A stretch of 6,858 bases of DNA from Bacillota bacterium (GTDB lineage Bacteria; Bacillota; Clostridia; Lutisporales; Lutisporaceae), in NCBI GenBank assembly GCA_023405875.1, contig JAEXXN010000232.1, positions 1 through 6,858 of the forward strand, read 5' to 3'. Position numbers and translations under genes: made by a program. Position 1 is the stretch's first letter. Each line of letters begins with the position of its first letter. Below are positions 1-6,649 of the stretch, piece after piece. The notes under the pieces were generated by a model, which worked only from the letters and a program-made list of their open reading frames with translations, had not been told where the DNA came from and made no database searches.

Positions 1-3000
1 GTGCTGGGGGAGCAAAGCGTAAAAGCCCTGAGAGGAAGCCGCATGGAGGATGTTATTTTTGCAGGCAGCGACAGCAAAAAGGCCCTGGGCTTTGCCGAGG
101 TGTCCCTTTGTATCGACAACAGCGATAAAAAGATACCGGTTGATTATACCGAGATAAATATTATGAGAAGAATGTACCGCTCCGGTGAGAGTGAGTACTT
201 TATCAACAGGACCAACTGCAGGCTCAGGGACATACATGAGCTTTTCATGGATACCGGCATAGGCAGGGATGGTTATTCAATCATCGGACAGGGAAGGATC
301 GACGAGATACTGAGCAACAAATCCGAGGATAGAAGAAATGTATTCGAAGAAGCTGCAGGCATAGTCAAATACAAAACCAGAAAGCAGGAAGCCGAAAAGA
401 AGCTGGAGCAGACCAAGCAGAATATTATCAGGATAACCGACATAATAGAAGAGATACAGACCCAGCTGGGGCCGCTCAGAGAGCAGGCCGAGGTCGCCAG
501 GCGCTACAGGGGGATACTGGAGGAGCTGAAGGCAATAGAGATAAACCTGATGCTCAGCAATATAGATAAATACCGCACCAGGCTTACGGCTGCGAGTCAG
601 GAAGCACTGGACATCCAGAGCCTGATAGATGAAAAGACCTCACTTGCAGCAAAGCTGGAAGTCAGGCACAGTGAGCTCAGGCTGCTGCTGGTCAGTCTTG
701 AAGAGGCTATTAACGGGCTTAGCGAGCATATTCACAATCTGGAGAACAAAAAGGAAAAGCTCGAGGGTGAGTGTAATGTGCTCCAGGAAAGAATAAAAAA
801 TCTTAACCAGAACTCTGCAAGGTTGAACAAAATAGACATTGAGCTTAAGGACGAGGTTGAAAAATCCAGGCAGAGCATAGCTGAGAAAAAAATAAAGCTT
901 TTGGAACTGAATTCGGCTTTTGCCGAAGTATCAGAAAAAATAAATGAAAAAACTGCAGAATTTGAATCCAGCTTCAGATCCATAAGCGATATAGAAGCAG
1001 GCCTGAGTGAAAAGCAGCAGAGCTTTATAAATCTCATAAACAGCTATTCGGAGCTTAGAAGCAAGCTGAACAGCACCAGGGTCTTTATTGATAATATAAA
1101 AAAGCGGAAGAGCCAGGTTGAAGGAGATGTCAACCTGCTTGAAGTGCAGCTTAAGGACAAGGATAAGCAGTATCTGAAGGCTGCTGAGGAGCTGGAGGAT
1201 TTCGGCAGCAAAATAGAAGACCGGCGTCAACAGATAGATGAGCTGAAAGCAAGGCGGCAGGAGTGCGACAGCAGCCTCCAGGAGCTGGAAGCCAGGTCCG
1301 GTGCTGTAAAGAATGAAAGAGAGGCATTGCTTTCAAGGCTCAAGGTCCTTGAAGATATGGAAAGGGACCATGGAGGATACAGCAGGGCTGTAAAAGCCCT
1401 TATTACCGAGCATCACAAGATAACAAACGGGTTTTGCGGCGTAGTGGGAGAAATGATAAAGGTACCTTCTGAGTATGTGACTGCAGTTGAAATTGCTCTG
1501 GGCGGTTCTGTACAGAGCATTGTGACTGATACTGAAAACGACGCCAAGCATTTGATTGAGTATCTGAAGCAGAATAAGATAGGCAGGGCTACCTTCCTGC
1601 CCATAAGCTCAATAAAGCCGAGATATTTCAACGACAGGGAAAAGCAGCACTTCAACACTGCCGGTTTTATCGGTATTGCATCCGACCTTATAGGCTATTC
1701 TTCCAAAATCGACGGTATAATGAAGAACCTGCTGGGAAGGACTGCTGTCGTGAAGGACATTGATGCGGCAATTGCCCTTGCCAGGAAAGCCGGTTACGAA
1801 TACAAGATAGTAACTCTGGCCGGTGAAATAGTAAATGCAGGAGGTTCAATGACAGGCGGAAGCCTTCAGTCCTCTTCAAGCTCTGTTCTGACAAGGAAAA
1901 GTGAAATAGAATCCTTGAGAAGCCAGCAGGAGCTCAAACAAAAAGTGCTGGAGGAGATAAAGGCAAAGCTTGACGAGCTTGAGAAGCAGGCATGCGAGGT
2001 CAGCGCCGACATAGACTTCAATACCGAGATACTGCATTCTATGCAGATAGACATAAACAACTACAGGAACAAGGGTGAAAATATAAAAAATGATATCCAG
2101 GTCATAAAGGACAGGATATCAATAAACAATAAGGATCTGAGCGACCTGGACAAGGAATACAATGAGGCAGAGAGCATATTGCTCGACAGCACAGCAAAGG
2201 CAGAAGCCGTAGAAAAGGAAAAGAGCGCTGTTGAAGAAGAGATTTCCGAACTTCAGGAGCAGATGAAGCAATACAAGGAAGTAAGGGATGAATACAACGA
2301 GGAGATAACGGAGCTCAAAATAAAACTGGCCACCGTTGAACATAATAAGAAGACTGCAGAAAGCTTCATAGGTGATATGGAGGAAAGAATCAGAGAAATA
2401 GAAGAGGAGATCATAATCAATCAGACCGAATTGAAGAAGGAAGAAATAGAGATCAATGTATTGACCGTTGAATTTGAAGGGAAGAAGACGGAAATAAACA
2501 ATGCAGTTCTGGAGACGGCTGAAAAGCACAAGCTTCTTTCACAAAGGGAAAAGGAAAAGCTCCAGGGGAACGAAGAGCTGCAGCAGGCGGAAGCGGATGA
2601 AAAGGAATACGGCAGGGATATTGCTTCACTTCAGACCGATCTTCATAAGGTGGAAATGCAGCATGCGAGGCTTGAGATGGAGCTGGAGAATACAGAGCTG
2701 AAGCTGCTTGAAACCTATGATATGAATTACAACAAGGCACAGGCATACAAGGATGAGGGCTTGAGCCTCACCTGGGCGGCAAAGCGCTGTGATGAGCTGA
2801 AAAATGACATCAGGGAAATGGGCACTGTAAATGTAAATGCAATAGAAGAGTATGAAAAGCTTAATGAAAGGCATAATTTCCTCAGCGTACAGGTGGAAGA
2901 CCTGACAAAGGCCCGCGACAACCTTATAGGGGTGATCGCGGAAATAGCAGAAAGCATGAAGCTGCAGTTCATCACTGAGTTCAACAAGATCAATGAGAAT

Positions 3001-3423
3001 TTCAACACTGTCTTTAAAGAGCTCTTCGGAGGGGGACATGCAGAGCTGGTGCTTTCCGACGAGGAGAACATATTGGAGTCGGGGATAGAAATAATAGCCA
3101 AGCCGCCGGGAAAGAAGCTTCAGAATCTGATGCTGCTTTCGGGGGGAGAAAGGGCGCTTACGGCAATAGCACTGCTTTTCGGAATATTGAAGATGAAGCC
3201 GGCACCCTTCTGCGTATTGGACGAAATAGATGCTGCGCTGGATGATGCAAATGTTGACAGATATGCGGAGTTCCTGGTGAATTTCTCGGTAACCACGCAG
3301 TTTATAATTGTAACCCACAGAAAGGGCACAATGGAGTCGGCGGATTGTCTCTACGGAGTAAGCATGGAGGAAAACGGAATATCCAAGCTGGTTTCAGTAA
3401 AGCTGGAAGACAAGGTAAGCTGA
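1..3423 (+). CDS. smc: Chromosome partition protein Smc, 5'-truncated by the window edge
   Basis: Smc is the ATPase of the bacterial condensin Smc-ScpAB, which loops and compacts DNA and helps separate sister chromosomes. The 1140 residues visible start inside the N-terminal head: VLGEQSVKALRG matches B. subtilis Smc from about residue 47. About 46 codons, including the Walker A loop, therefore lie upstream, and the GTG at base 1 is an internal valine, not a start. Seen, in window numbering: R-loop arginine R11; Q-loop GQGRIDEIL around Q97; a long coiled coil about 120-470; the hinge about 475-622, ending in GGSMTGG (614-620); a returning coiled coil about 623-985; ABC signature LSGGE (1046-1050); Walker B with D1074 and catalytic E1075; D-loop ALDDANVDR; switch histidine H1106. 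The two coil arms are of similar length and the inferred full length (about 1186) equals the usual size. No key residue is missing and nothing suggests a frameshift. Stop is TGA at 3421-3423. Confidence 0.97.
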   Translation: MLGEQSVKALRGSRMEDVIFAGSDSKKALGFAEVSLCIDNSDKKIPVDYTEINIMRRMYRSGESEYFINRTNCRLRDIHELFMDTGIGRDGYSIIGQGRIDEILSNKSEDRRNVFEEAAGIVKYKTRKQEAEKKLEQTKQNIIRITDIIEEIQTQLGPLREQAEVARRYRGILEELKAIEINLMLSNIDKYRTRLTAASQEALDIQSLIDEKTSLAAKLEVRHSELRLLLVSLEEAINGLSEHIHNLENKKEKLEGECNVLQERIKNLNQNSARLNKIDIELKDEVEKSRQSIAEKKIKLLELNSAFAEVSEKINEKTAEFESSFRSISDIEAGLSEKQQSFINLINSYSELRSKLNSTRVFIDNIKKRKSQVEGDVNLLEVQLKDKDKQYLKAAEELEDFGSKIEDRRQQIDELKARRQECDSSLQELEARSGAVKNEREALLSRLKVLEDMERDHGGYSRAVKALITEHHKITNGFCGVVGEMIKVPSEYVTAVEIALGGSVQSIVTDTENDAKHLIEYLKQNKIGRATFLPISSIKPRYFNDREKQHFNTAGFIGIASDLIGYSSKIDGIMKNLLGRTAVVKDIDAAIALARKAGYEYKIVTLAGEIVNAGGSMTGGSLQSSSSSVLTRKSEIESLRSQQELKQKVLEEIKAKLDELEKQACEVSADIDFNTEILHSMQIDINNYRNKGENIKNDIQVIKDRISINNKDLSDLDKEYNEAESILLDSTAKAEAVEKEKSAVEEEISELQEQMKQYKEVRDEYNEEITELKIKLATVEHNKKTAESFIGDMEERIREIEEEIIINQTELKKEEIEINVLTVEFEGKKTEINNAVLETAEKHKLLSQREKEKLQGNEELQQAEADEKEYGRDIASLQTDLHKVEMQHARLEMELENTELKLLETYDMNYNKAQAYKDEGLSLTWAAKRCDELKNDIREMGTVNVNAIEEYEKLNERHNFLSVQVEDLTKARDNLIGVIAEIAESMKLQFITEFNKINENFNTVFKELFGGGHAELVLSDEENILESGIEIIAKPPGKKLQNLMLLSGGERALTAIALLFGILKMKPAPFCVLDEIDAALDDANVDRYAEFLVNFSVTTQFIIVTHRKGTMESADCLYGVSMEENGISKLVSVKLEDKVS

Positions 3424-3435
3424 TAAAAGTGTACA

Positions 3436-3453
3436 GGCGATTCATGAATCGCC
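3436..3453. repeat. Perfect 18-bp palindrome in the smc-ftsY gap
   Basis: GGCGATTCATGAATCGCC is a perfect palindrome with two 9-base arms and no spacer. Read on the minus strand, with its flank, it begins GCAGGGGCG, close to the GTAGGGGCG that begins the element at 5196. It therefore looks like an inverted copy of the same short intergenic repeat. No T-run follows it on the + strand, so it is a poor intrinsic terminator for smc, although a hairpin in the mRNA could still act as a 3'-end stabiliser. Confidence 0.6.
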
Positions 3454-3482
3454 CCTGCTTATCGCAAACCCCAATATTAATC

Positions 3483-3510
3483 CGTAGGGAACGACCCCCG
3501 TGTCGTTCCG
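3483..3510 (+). repeat. Second GTAGGG palindromic element in the smc-ftsY gap
   Basis: An 8-bp perfect stem (GGAACGAC at 3488-3495 with GTCGTTCC at 3502-3509) encloses a 6-base C-rich loop. It is preceded by CGTAGG and followed by G. The leading GTAGGG and trailing TCCG are shared with the element at 5195-5219, which suggests one family with variable stems. No poly-T tract follows, so a terminator function is not supported. It ends 27 bases before the ftsY ribosome binding site. Confidence 0.55.
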
Positions 3511-3553
3511 CAACACATCTCGAATTATTAACCACTAAAGGAGCGTATACATA

Positions 3554-4741
3554 ATGGCAGGATTTTTTAAAAAGCTGTTTGGCAAAGGAAACGAGGAAGA
3601 ACAGGAAGAAAATCAGCAGGAGCAGCTGTCCGATGAAGAGATAGAGTCTATACTGCTTGAAGAAGCTGATGAAGAGCCTATAGAACCGGAGACGGCAGAA
3701 GCAGAGCCTGAGACAGTGGAAGAAGTCCGGGAGGAACCTCAGGTAGAAGAGCTTGATGAAAGCTTTGAAGAGGAACCGGAAGAGGCTGAAGAAGAGGTTA
3801 TAGAAGAAGCTTTGGAAGAGGACGAAGAAAAGGGAAGCTTCTTTACCAAGCTTAAGGATGGACTTTTCAAAACCAGAAAAAATATAACAGATAAGATAAA
3901 TGATGTGCTTTCAAGCTTCAAAACGGTGGATGAAGAACTGTTTGAAGAGCTGGAGGAAATCCTTATCACCTCTGATGTGGGTGTAGCTACTACCCTGAGT
4001 ATTCTTGAAAATGTAAGGAAAAGTGTGAAGGATCAGAATATAAAGGACCCCGCTGACGTAAAAGCTGTTTTAAAGCAGGAAATACTCAATATAATGGGGG
4101 AAGAGACCGGAAGGATCGGAGAAAGGACTCCGGCTGTAATACTTGTGATAGGAGTAAATGGAGTGGGCAAGACCACTTCTATAGGAAAAATAGCTGCAAA
4201 AATGAAAAAGTCCGGCAGAAAGGTGGTAATAGCAGCGGCAGATACCTTCAGGGCAGCGGCTATTGACCAGCTGGAGGTATGGGCAGGCAGGGTAGGGGTG
4301 GATCTGATCAAGCACCAGGAGGGCGCAGATCCTGCCGCGGTAATATATGATGCAATAAGCTCCGTTAAATCCAAAAAAGCTGACGTGCTCATATGTGATA
4401 CAGCCGGAAGGCTGCATAATAAAAAGAATCTTATGGAGGAACTCAAAAAGATTTCCAGGGTAATTGAGCGGGAATATCCGGAAGCGCACAGGGAAACACT
4501 TCTTGTATTGGACGCCACCACAGGGCAAAATGCAATTTCCCAGGCAAAGCTCTTCAAGGAGGCCGCCGACATAAGCGGCTTGGTGCTGACAAAGCTTGAC
4601 GGTACGGCCAAGGGCGGTATAGTAATCGCAATTAAATCAGAGCTGGATATACCTGTCAAGCTCATAGGCGTCGGTGAAAAGGTCAGCGACCTTCAGGAGT
4701 TTGCAGCTGACGACTTTGTAAATGCCTTGTTTGAAGGATAA
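3554..4741 (+). CDS. ftsY: Signal recognition particle receptor FtsY with acidic N-terminal domain
   Basis: FtsY is the membrane-associated GTPase that receives SRP-ribosome complexes carrying nascent membrane proteins and hands them to the Sec translocon. The 395-residue product has three parts. Residues 1-12 form a short basic, phenylalanine-rich segment (GFFKKLFGKG), which could bind lipid. Residues 14-92 are strongly acidic (39 Glu and 4 Asp, one basic residue). From about 94 onward lies the N domain and SRP-type GTPase. GTPase motifs seen: GVNGVGKTT (200-208, P-loop), DTFRAAAIDQL (230-240), DTAGR (282-286), TKLDGTAKGG (346-355) and GVGEK (372-376). The lack of an M domain and the acidic front separate it from Ffh. 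It is longer than B. subtilis FtsY (about 330) because of the acidic region. ATG 3554 is preceded by AAAGGAG at 3537-3543 with a 10-base gap. The gene follows smc by 130 bases. Confidence 0.97.
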   Translation: MAGFFKKLFGKGNEEEQEENQQEQLSDEEIESILLEEADEEPIEPETAEAEPETVEEVREEPQVEELDESFEEEPEEAEEEVIEEALEEDEEKGSFFTKLKDGLFKTRKNITDKINDVLSSFKTVDEELFEELEEILITSDVGVATTLSILENVRKSVKDQNIKDPADVKAVLKQEILNIMGEETGRIGERTPAVILVIGVNGVGKTTSIGKIAAKMKKSGRKVVIAAADTFRAAAIDQLEVWAGRVGVDLIKHQEGADPAAVIYDAISSVKSKKADVLICDTAGRLHNKKNLMEELKKISRVIEREYPEAHRETLLVLDATTGQNAISQAKLFKEAADISGLVLTKLDGTAKGGIVIAIKSELDIPVKLIGVGEKVSDLQEFAADDFVNALFEG

Positions 4742-4754
4742 TTGAATAAATGCG

Positions 4755-4783
4755 TTGACAAATACGCAACATTAATATAAAAT
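4755..4783 (+). promoter_or_regulatory. Predicted sigma-A promoter for ylxM-ffh
   Basis: A perfect -35 hexamer TTGACA (4755-4760) is separated by 17 bases from a -10 hexamer TAAAAT (4778-4783, one mismatch to TATAAT). An overlapping TATAAA at 4776-4781 would give a less favourable 15-base spacing. The start site should fall near 4789-4791. It lies just after the ftsY stop codon and points toward ylxM, so it would let ylxM, ffh and possibly rpsP be transcribed independently of smc-ftsY. This is a sequence prediction only. Confidence 0.75.
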
Positions 4784-4815
4784 AACAATGTAAAGGTTGA
4801 GACCTTTACATTGTT
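4784..4815 (+). promoter_or_regulatory. Perfect 14-bp inverted repeat over the predicted start site
   Basis: AACAATGTAAAGGT (4784-4797) and its exact complement (4802-4815) are separated by the 4-base loop TGAG. The pairing extends outward through one G-T wobble and two A-T pairs. It begins directly after the -10 hexamer, so it spans the expected +1. It could be an operator for a dimeric repressor. It could also be an mRNA 5' hairpin: a transcript starting at G4790 would still form an 8-bp stem. A third possibility is a weak terminator for ftsY, but the bases after the stem (GTTATAGAGG) are not a T-run, which makes this least likely. The ylxM ribosome binding site lies outside the stem. Confidence 0.65.
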
Positions 4816-4820
4816 GTTAT

Positions 4821-4825
4821 AGAGG
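4821..4825 (+). promoter_or_regulatory. ylxM ribosome binding site (decides the start)
   Basis: AGAGG at 4821-4825 is the only Shine-Dalgarno-like sequence here. It is 7 bases from ATG 4833 but only 1 base from ATG 4827, and it lies downstream of the in-frame TTG at 4797. This favours ATG 4833 as the start. Confidence 0.65.
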
Positions 4826-4832
4826 TATGTTT

Positions 4833-5189
4833 ATGTATGATAAGCTTGTACAAATCGCACTTTTGTTTGATTTCTACGGCCAGCTGCTTACAGACAAACA
4901 GATAGAGATAGTTGATATGTACTACAACAATGATCTATCCCTGGGTGAAATATCAGAGCAGCAGGCAATAAGCAGGCAAGGCGTCTACGATACTCTGAAA
5001 AGAGCCGAAAAGACCCTGTTTGAATATGAAGAAAAGCTTGGTCTGGTAGAAAGGCATCTCAGACAGCAGGAAAGCCTGAAGAAAACGATGGAAATGCTTA
5101 ATGAGCTTTTGACAGACGACAGCCTGAGCAAAAATGCTATTAAAGAAAAATTGCTTCATATAAAATCAAATATGTATGATATAATATAA
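4833..5189 (+). CDS. ylxM: YlxM/UPF0122 family helix-turn-helix protein, SRP-associated
   Basis: This 118-residue cytoplasmic protein matches the YlxM (UPF0122) family, which is nearly always encoded beside ffh in Firmicutes. Residues 10-31 (LLFDFYGQLLTDKQ..VDMYY) and 33-71 contain the family's sigma-70 region 4-like helix-turn-helix; SLGEISEQQAISRQGVYDTL (36-55) gives the two DNA-binding-type helices. EYEEKLGL (64-71) follows, then a charged helical tail. There is no signal peptide or membrane segment. Family knowledge: in Streptococcus mutans YlxM has been reported to interact with SRP components and influence their GTPase activity; whether the fold binds DNA or RNA is not settled. Start ATG 4833 is chosen for its ribosome binding site spacing; ATG 4827 would add two residues, and the longer in-frame TTG at 4797 lies within the inverted repeat. 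The gene has its own predicted promoter and lies 90 bases before ffh. Confidence 0.92.
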   Translation: MYDKLVQIALLFDFYGQLLTDKQIEIVDMYYNNDLSLGEISEQQAISRQGVYDTLKRAEKTLFEYEEKLGLVERHLRQQESLKKTMEMLNELLTDDSLSKNAIKEKLLHIKSNMYDII

Positions 5190-5194
5190 ATCCC

Positions 5195-5219
5195 TGTAGG
5201 GGCGGCTATCGGCCGTCCG
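5195..5219 (+). repeat. GTAGGGGCG palindromic element in the ylxM-ffh gap
   Basis: The element starts TGTAGGGGCGGC, passes a short loop and ends GGCCGTCCG. Bases 5200-5206 can pair with 5212-5218 as a 7-bp stem containing one G-U pair. Its GTAGGG start and TCCG end match the element at 3483-3510, and GTAGGGGCG resembles the minus-strand reading of the one at 3436-3453. I recall similar short GC-rich palindromes between genes in many Clostridia. The GC-rich run stands out against the AT-rich sequence just before it. No T-run follows, so it is not a clear terminator. Confidence 0.55.
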
Positions 5220-5266
5220 TTATGAATATATCAGTGTCTCTGAGCGACTGAGCTCTGAGCAGATAA

Positions 5267-5274
5267 AGAGGTGA
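5267..5274 (+). promoter_or_regulatory. ffh ribosome binding site (supports a TTG start)
   Basis: AGAGGTGA matches the 3' end of 16S rRNA and lies 5 bases before TTG 5280. It overlaps the upstream in-frame GTG at 5271, which therefore cannot be the start if this site is used. Confidence 0.7.
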
Positions 5275-5279
5275 AGGCT

Positions 5280-6620
5280 TTGGCATTTGAAGGTTTGGCG
5301 GATAAGCTCCAGCAGACCCTGAAGAAGCTCAGGGGTGCAGGCAAGTTAAATGAAAAAGATGTTAAGGATGCCATGAGAGAGGTAAAAATGGCCCTTCTTG
5401 AAGCCGATGTCAGCTTCAAGGTGGTAAAGGATTTTATAAACAAGGTAACTGAAAGGGCAGTAGGGCATGAGGTACTGGAAAGCCTTACACCCGGCCAGCA
5501 GGTCATTAAGATAGTAAACGAGCAGATGACCGAGCTTATGGGAAATACAAACAGCAAAATAGTGTTTTCCTCCAAGCCGCCGACGATTCTGCTGATGGTC
5601 GGGCTCCAGGGAGCAGGTAAGACAACTACCTGCGGCAAGCTGGCGCTGCTGCTTAAAAAGCAGGGTAAGAACCCGCTGCTGGTTGCCTGTGACGTATACA
5701 GGCCTGCGGCAATAAAACAGCTGCAAGTAGTAGGCGGGCAGGTAGGCGTTGAAGTGTTCAACATGGGCGACAAGGTTGATCCTGTTGACATATCAAAGGC
5801 TGCAATTGCTCATGCTTCCAAAAACGGCAATGACTTGGTCATAATCGATACAGCGGGACGTCTTCATATCGATGAAGAATTGATGGGTGAGCTGGAAGCT
5901 ATAAAGAAGAATGTAAGGCCTACCGAAATACTTCTTGTAGTTGACTCCATGACAGGGCAGGATGCCGTGAATGTAGCCGAGAGCTTTAATGAAAAGCTGG
6001 GAATAGACGGAGTGATACTTACAAAGCTTGACGGTGATACAAGAGGCGGAGCTGCATTATCGGTAAAAGCCATTACGGGTAAACCGATCAAGTTTGCCGG
6101 TATGGGAGAGAAGCTTGACGATCTTGAGCCCTTTCATCCAGACAGGATGTCCTCCAGGATACTTGGAATGGGCGATGTGCTGAGTCTTATCGAAAAGGCC
6201 CAGTCTGCCTTTGATGAGAAGAAGGCAATGGAGCTGGAGAAGAAGATAAGGACCCAGCAGTTCACCTTTGATGACTTTCTGGATCAACTGCAGCAAATGA
6301 AAAAAATGGGGCCTATGAGCTCCTTGTTGGAAATGATACCCGGAATGAATTCCAGCAAGCTGAAGGGTATGGAGGTTGACGAAAAGGAACTGGTCAGGGT
6401 GGAGGCAATAATAAGGTCAATGACCAAAAAGGAAAGGCACAATCCTGATATCATAAACGGCAGCAGGAGAAAGAGGATAGCGGCAGGCAGCGGCACCAGC
6501 ATACAGGAAGTAAACAGGGTGATGAAAAACTTTGAGCAGTCGAAAAAAATGATGAAGCAGTTTGCCGGTATGGAAAAAGATATGAAGAAGGGCAAAAAGA
6601 AAATGCCGTTCTTTAGATAA
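5280..6620 (+). CDS. ffh: Signal recognition particle protein Ffh (SRP54)
   Basis: Ffh is the protein subunit of the bacterial SRP. It binds the SRP RNA and signal sequences of nascent chains and docks with FtsY in a mutual GTPase cycle. From TTG 5280 the product is 446 residues, the same size as B. subtilis Ffh, and starts MAFEGLADKLQQ, the family's usual N-terminus; the ribosome binding site agrees. The alternative GTG 5271 would add three residues. Order seen: N domain (1 to about 95); G domain with GLQGAGKTTT (108-117), DVYRPAAIKQL (138-148), DTAGR (190-194), TKLDGDTRGG (248-257) and GMGEKLDDLEPF (274-285); then a methionine-rich M domain from about 300. The M domain holds the RNA-binding helix-turn-helix SRRKRIAAGSGTS (395-407) and ends in a lysine/methionine-rich tail. 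All motifs are intact. It follows ylxM by 90 bases and precedes rpsP by 29, so co-transcription is likely. Confidence 0.97.
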   Translation: MAFEGLADKLQQTLKKLRGAGKLNEKDVKDAMREVKMALLEADVSFKVVKDFINKVTERAVGHEVLESLTPGQQVIKIVNEQMTELMGNTNSKIVFSSKPPTILLMVGLQGAGKTTTCGKLALLLKKQGKNPLLVACDVYRPAAIKQLQVVGGQVGVEVFNMGDKVDPVDISKAAIAHASKNGNDLVIIDTAGRLHIDEELMGELEAIKKNVRPTEILLVVDSMTGQDAVNVAESFNEKLGIDGVILTKLDGDTRGGAALSVKAITGKPIKFAGMGEKLDDLEPFHPDRMSSRILGMGDVLSLIEKAQSAFDEKKAMELEKKIRTQQFTFDDFLDQLQQMKKMGPMSSLLEMIPGMNSSKLKGMEVDEKELVRVEAIIRSMTKKERHNPDIINGSRRKRIAAGSGTSIQEVNRVMKNFEQSKKMMKQFAGMEKDMKKGKKKMPFFR

Positions 6621-6634
6621 ATAGCTAATTTTGT

Positions 6635-6644
6635 AAGGAGGTGA
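6635..6644 (+). promoter_or_regulatory. Strong rpsP ribosome binding site
   Basis: AAGGAGGTGA is a full-length match to the 16S rRNA anti-Shine-Dalgarno, 5 bases before ATG 6650. It is the strongest ribosome binding site in the window, as expected for a ribosomal protein gene, and it fixes the start. Confidence 0.85.
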
Positions 6645-6649
6645 ATTCA

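Noticed and set aside
16..1400. The string gtaaaagccct occurring near base 19 and again near 1390 in smc
   Set aside because: An 11-base match encoding the same VKAL residues in a 3.4-kb gene; most likely coincidence from common codons.
1863..1890. Serine run SSSSS after the Smc hinge as a repeat tract
   Set aside because: The five serines (624-628) use mixed codons (tcc tct tca agc tct), so it is not a DNA microsatellite, and this post-hinge stretch varies in the family.
2626..3318. Minus-strand open frame of 230 residues opposite the smc C-terminus
   Set aside because: It lies wholly opposite the conserved Smc head domain, its translation is rich in Cys, Tyr and His without recognisable motifs, and it has no neighbouring minus-strand gene. 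It is a by-product of the smc codon pattern.
3345..3554. Plus-strand open frame of 69 residues across the smc-ftsY gap
   Set aside because: It runs out of the smc 3' end in another frame and through the palindromic repeats; no suitable ribosome binding site and no known motif.
4033..4665. Minus-strand open frame of 210 residues opposite ftsY
   Set aside because: Opposite the conserved FtsY GTPase motifs; Ser/Pro/Ala-rich translation typical of an antisense shadow.
4784..4820. The inverted repeat as an intrinsic terminator of ftsY
   Set aside because: The stem is strong but is followed by GTTATAGAGG rather than a T-run, and it sits directly downstream of a promoter, so it would terminate its own transcript. 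Not excluded, but not preferred.
4797..4832. A longer YlxM starting at TTG 4797
   Set aside because: The extension would be coded by the inverted repeat, has no ribosome binding site before it, and the family normally starts close to the LLFDFYG segment.
5231..5791. Minus-strand open frame of 186 residues opposite the start of ffh
   Set aside because: Covers the ffh N and G domains in antisense, low-complexity Ser/Thr/Pro translation, no family resemblance.
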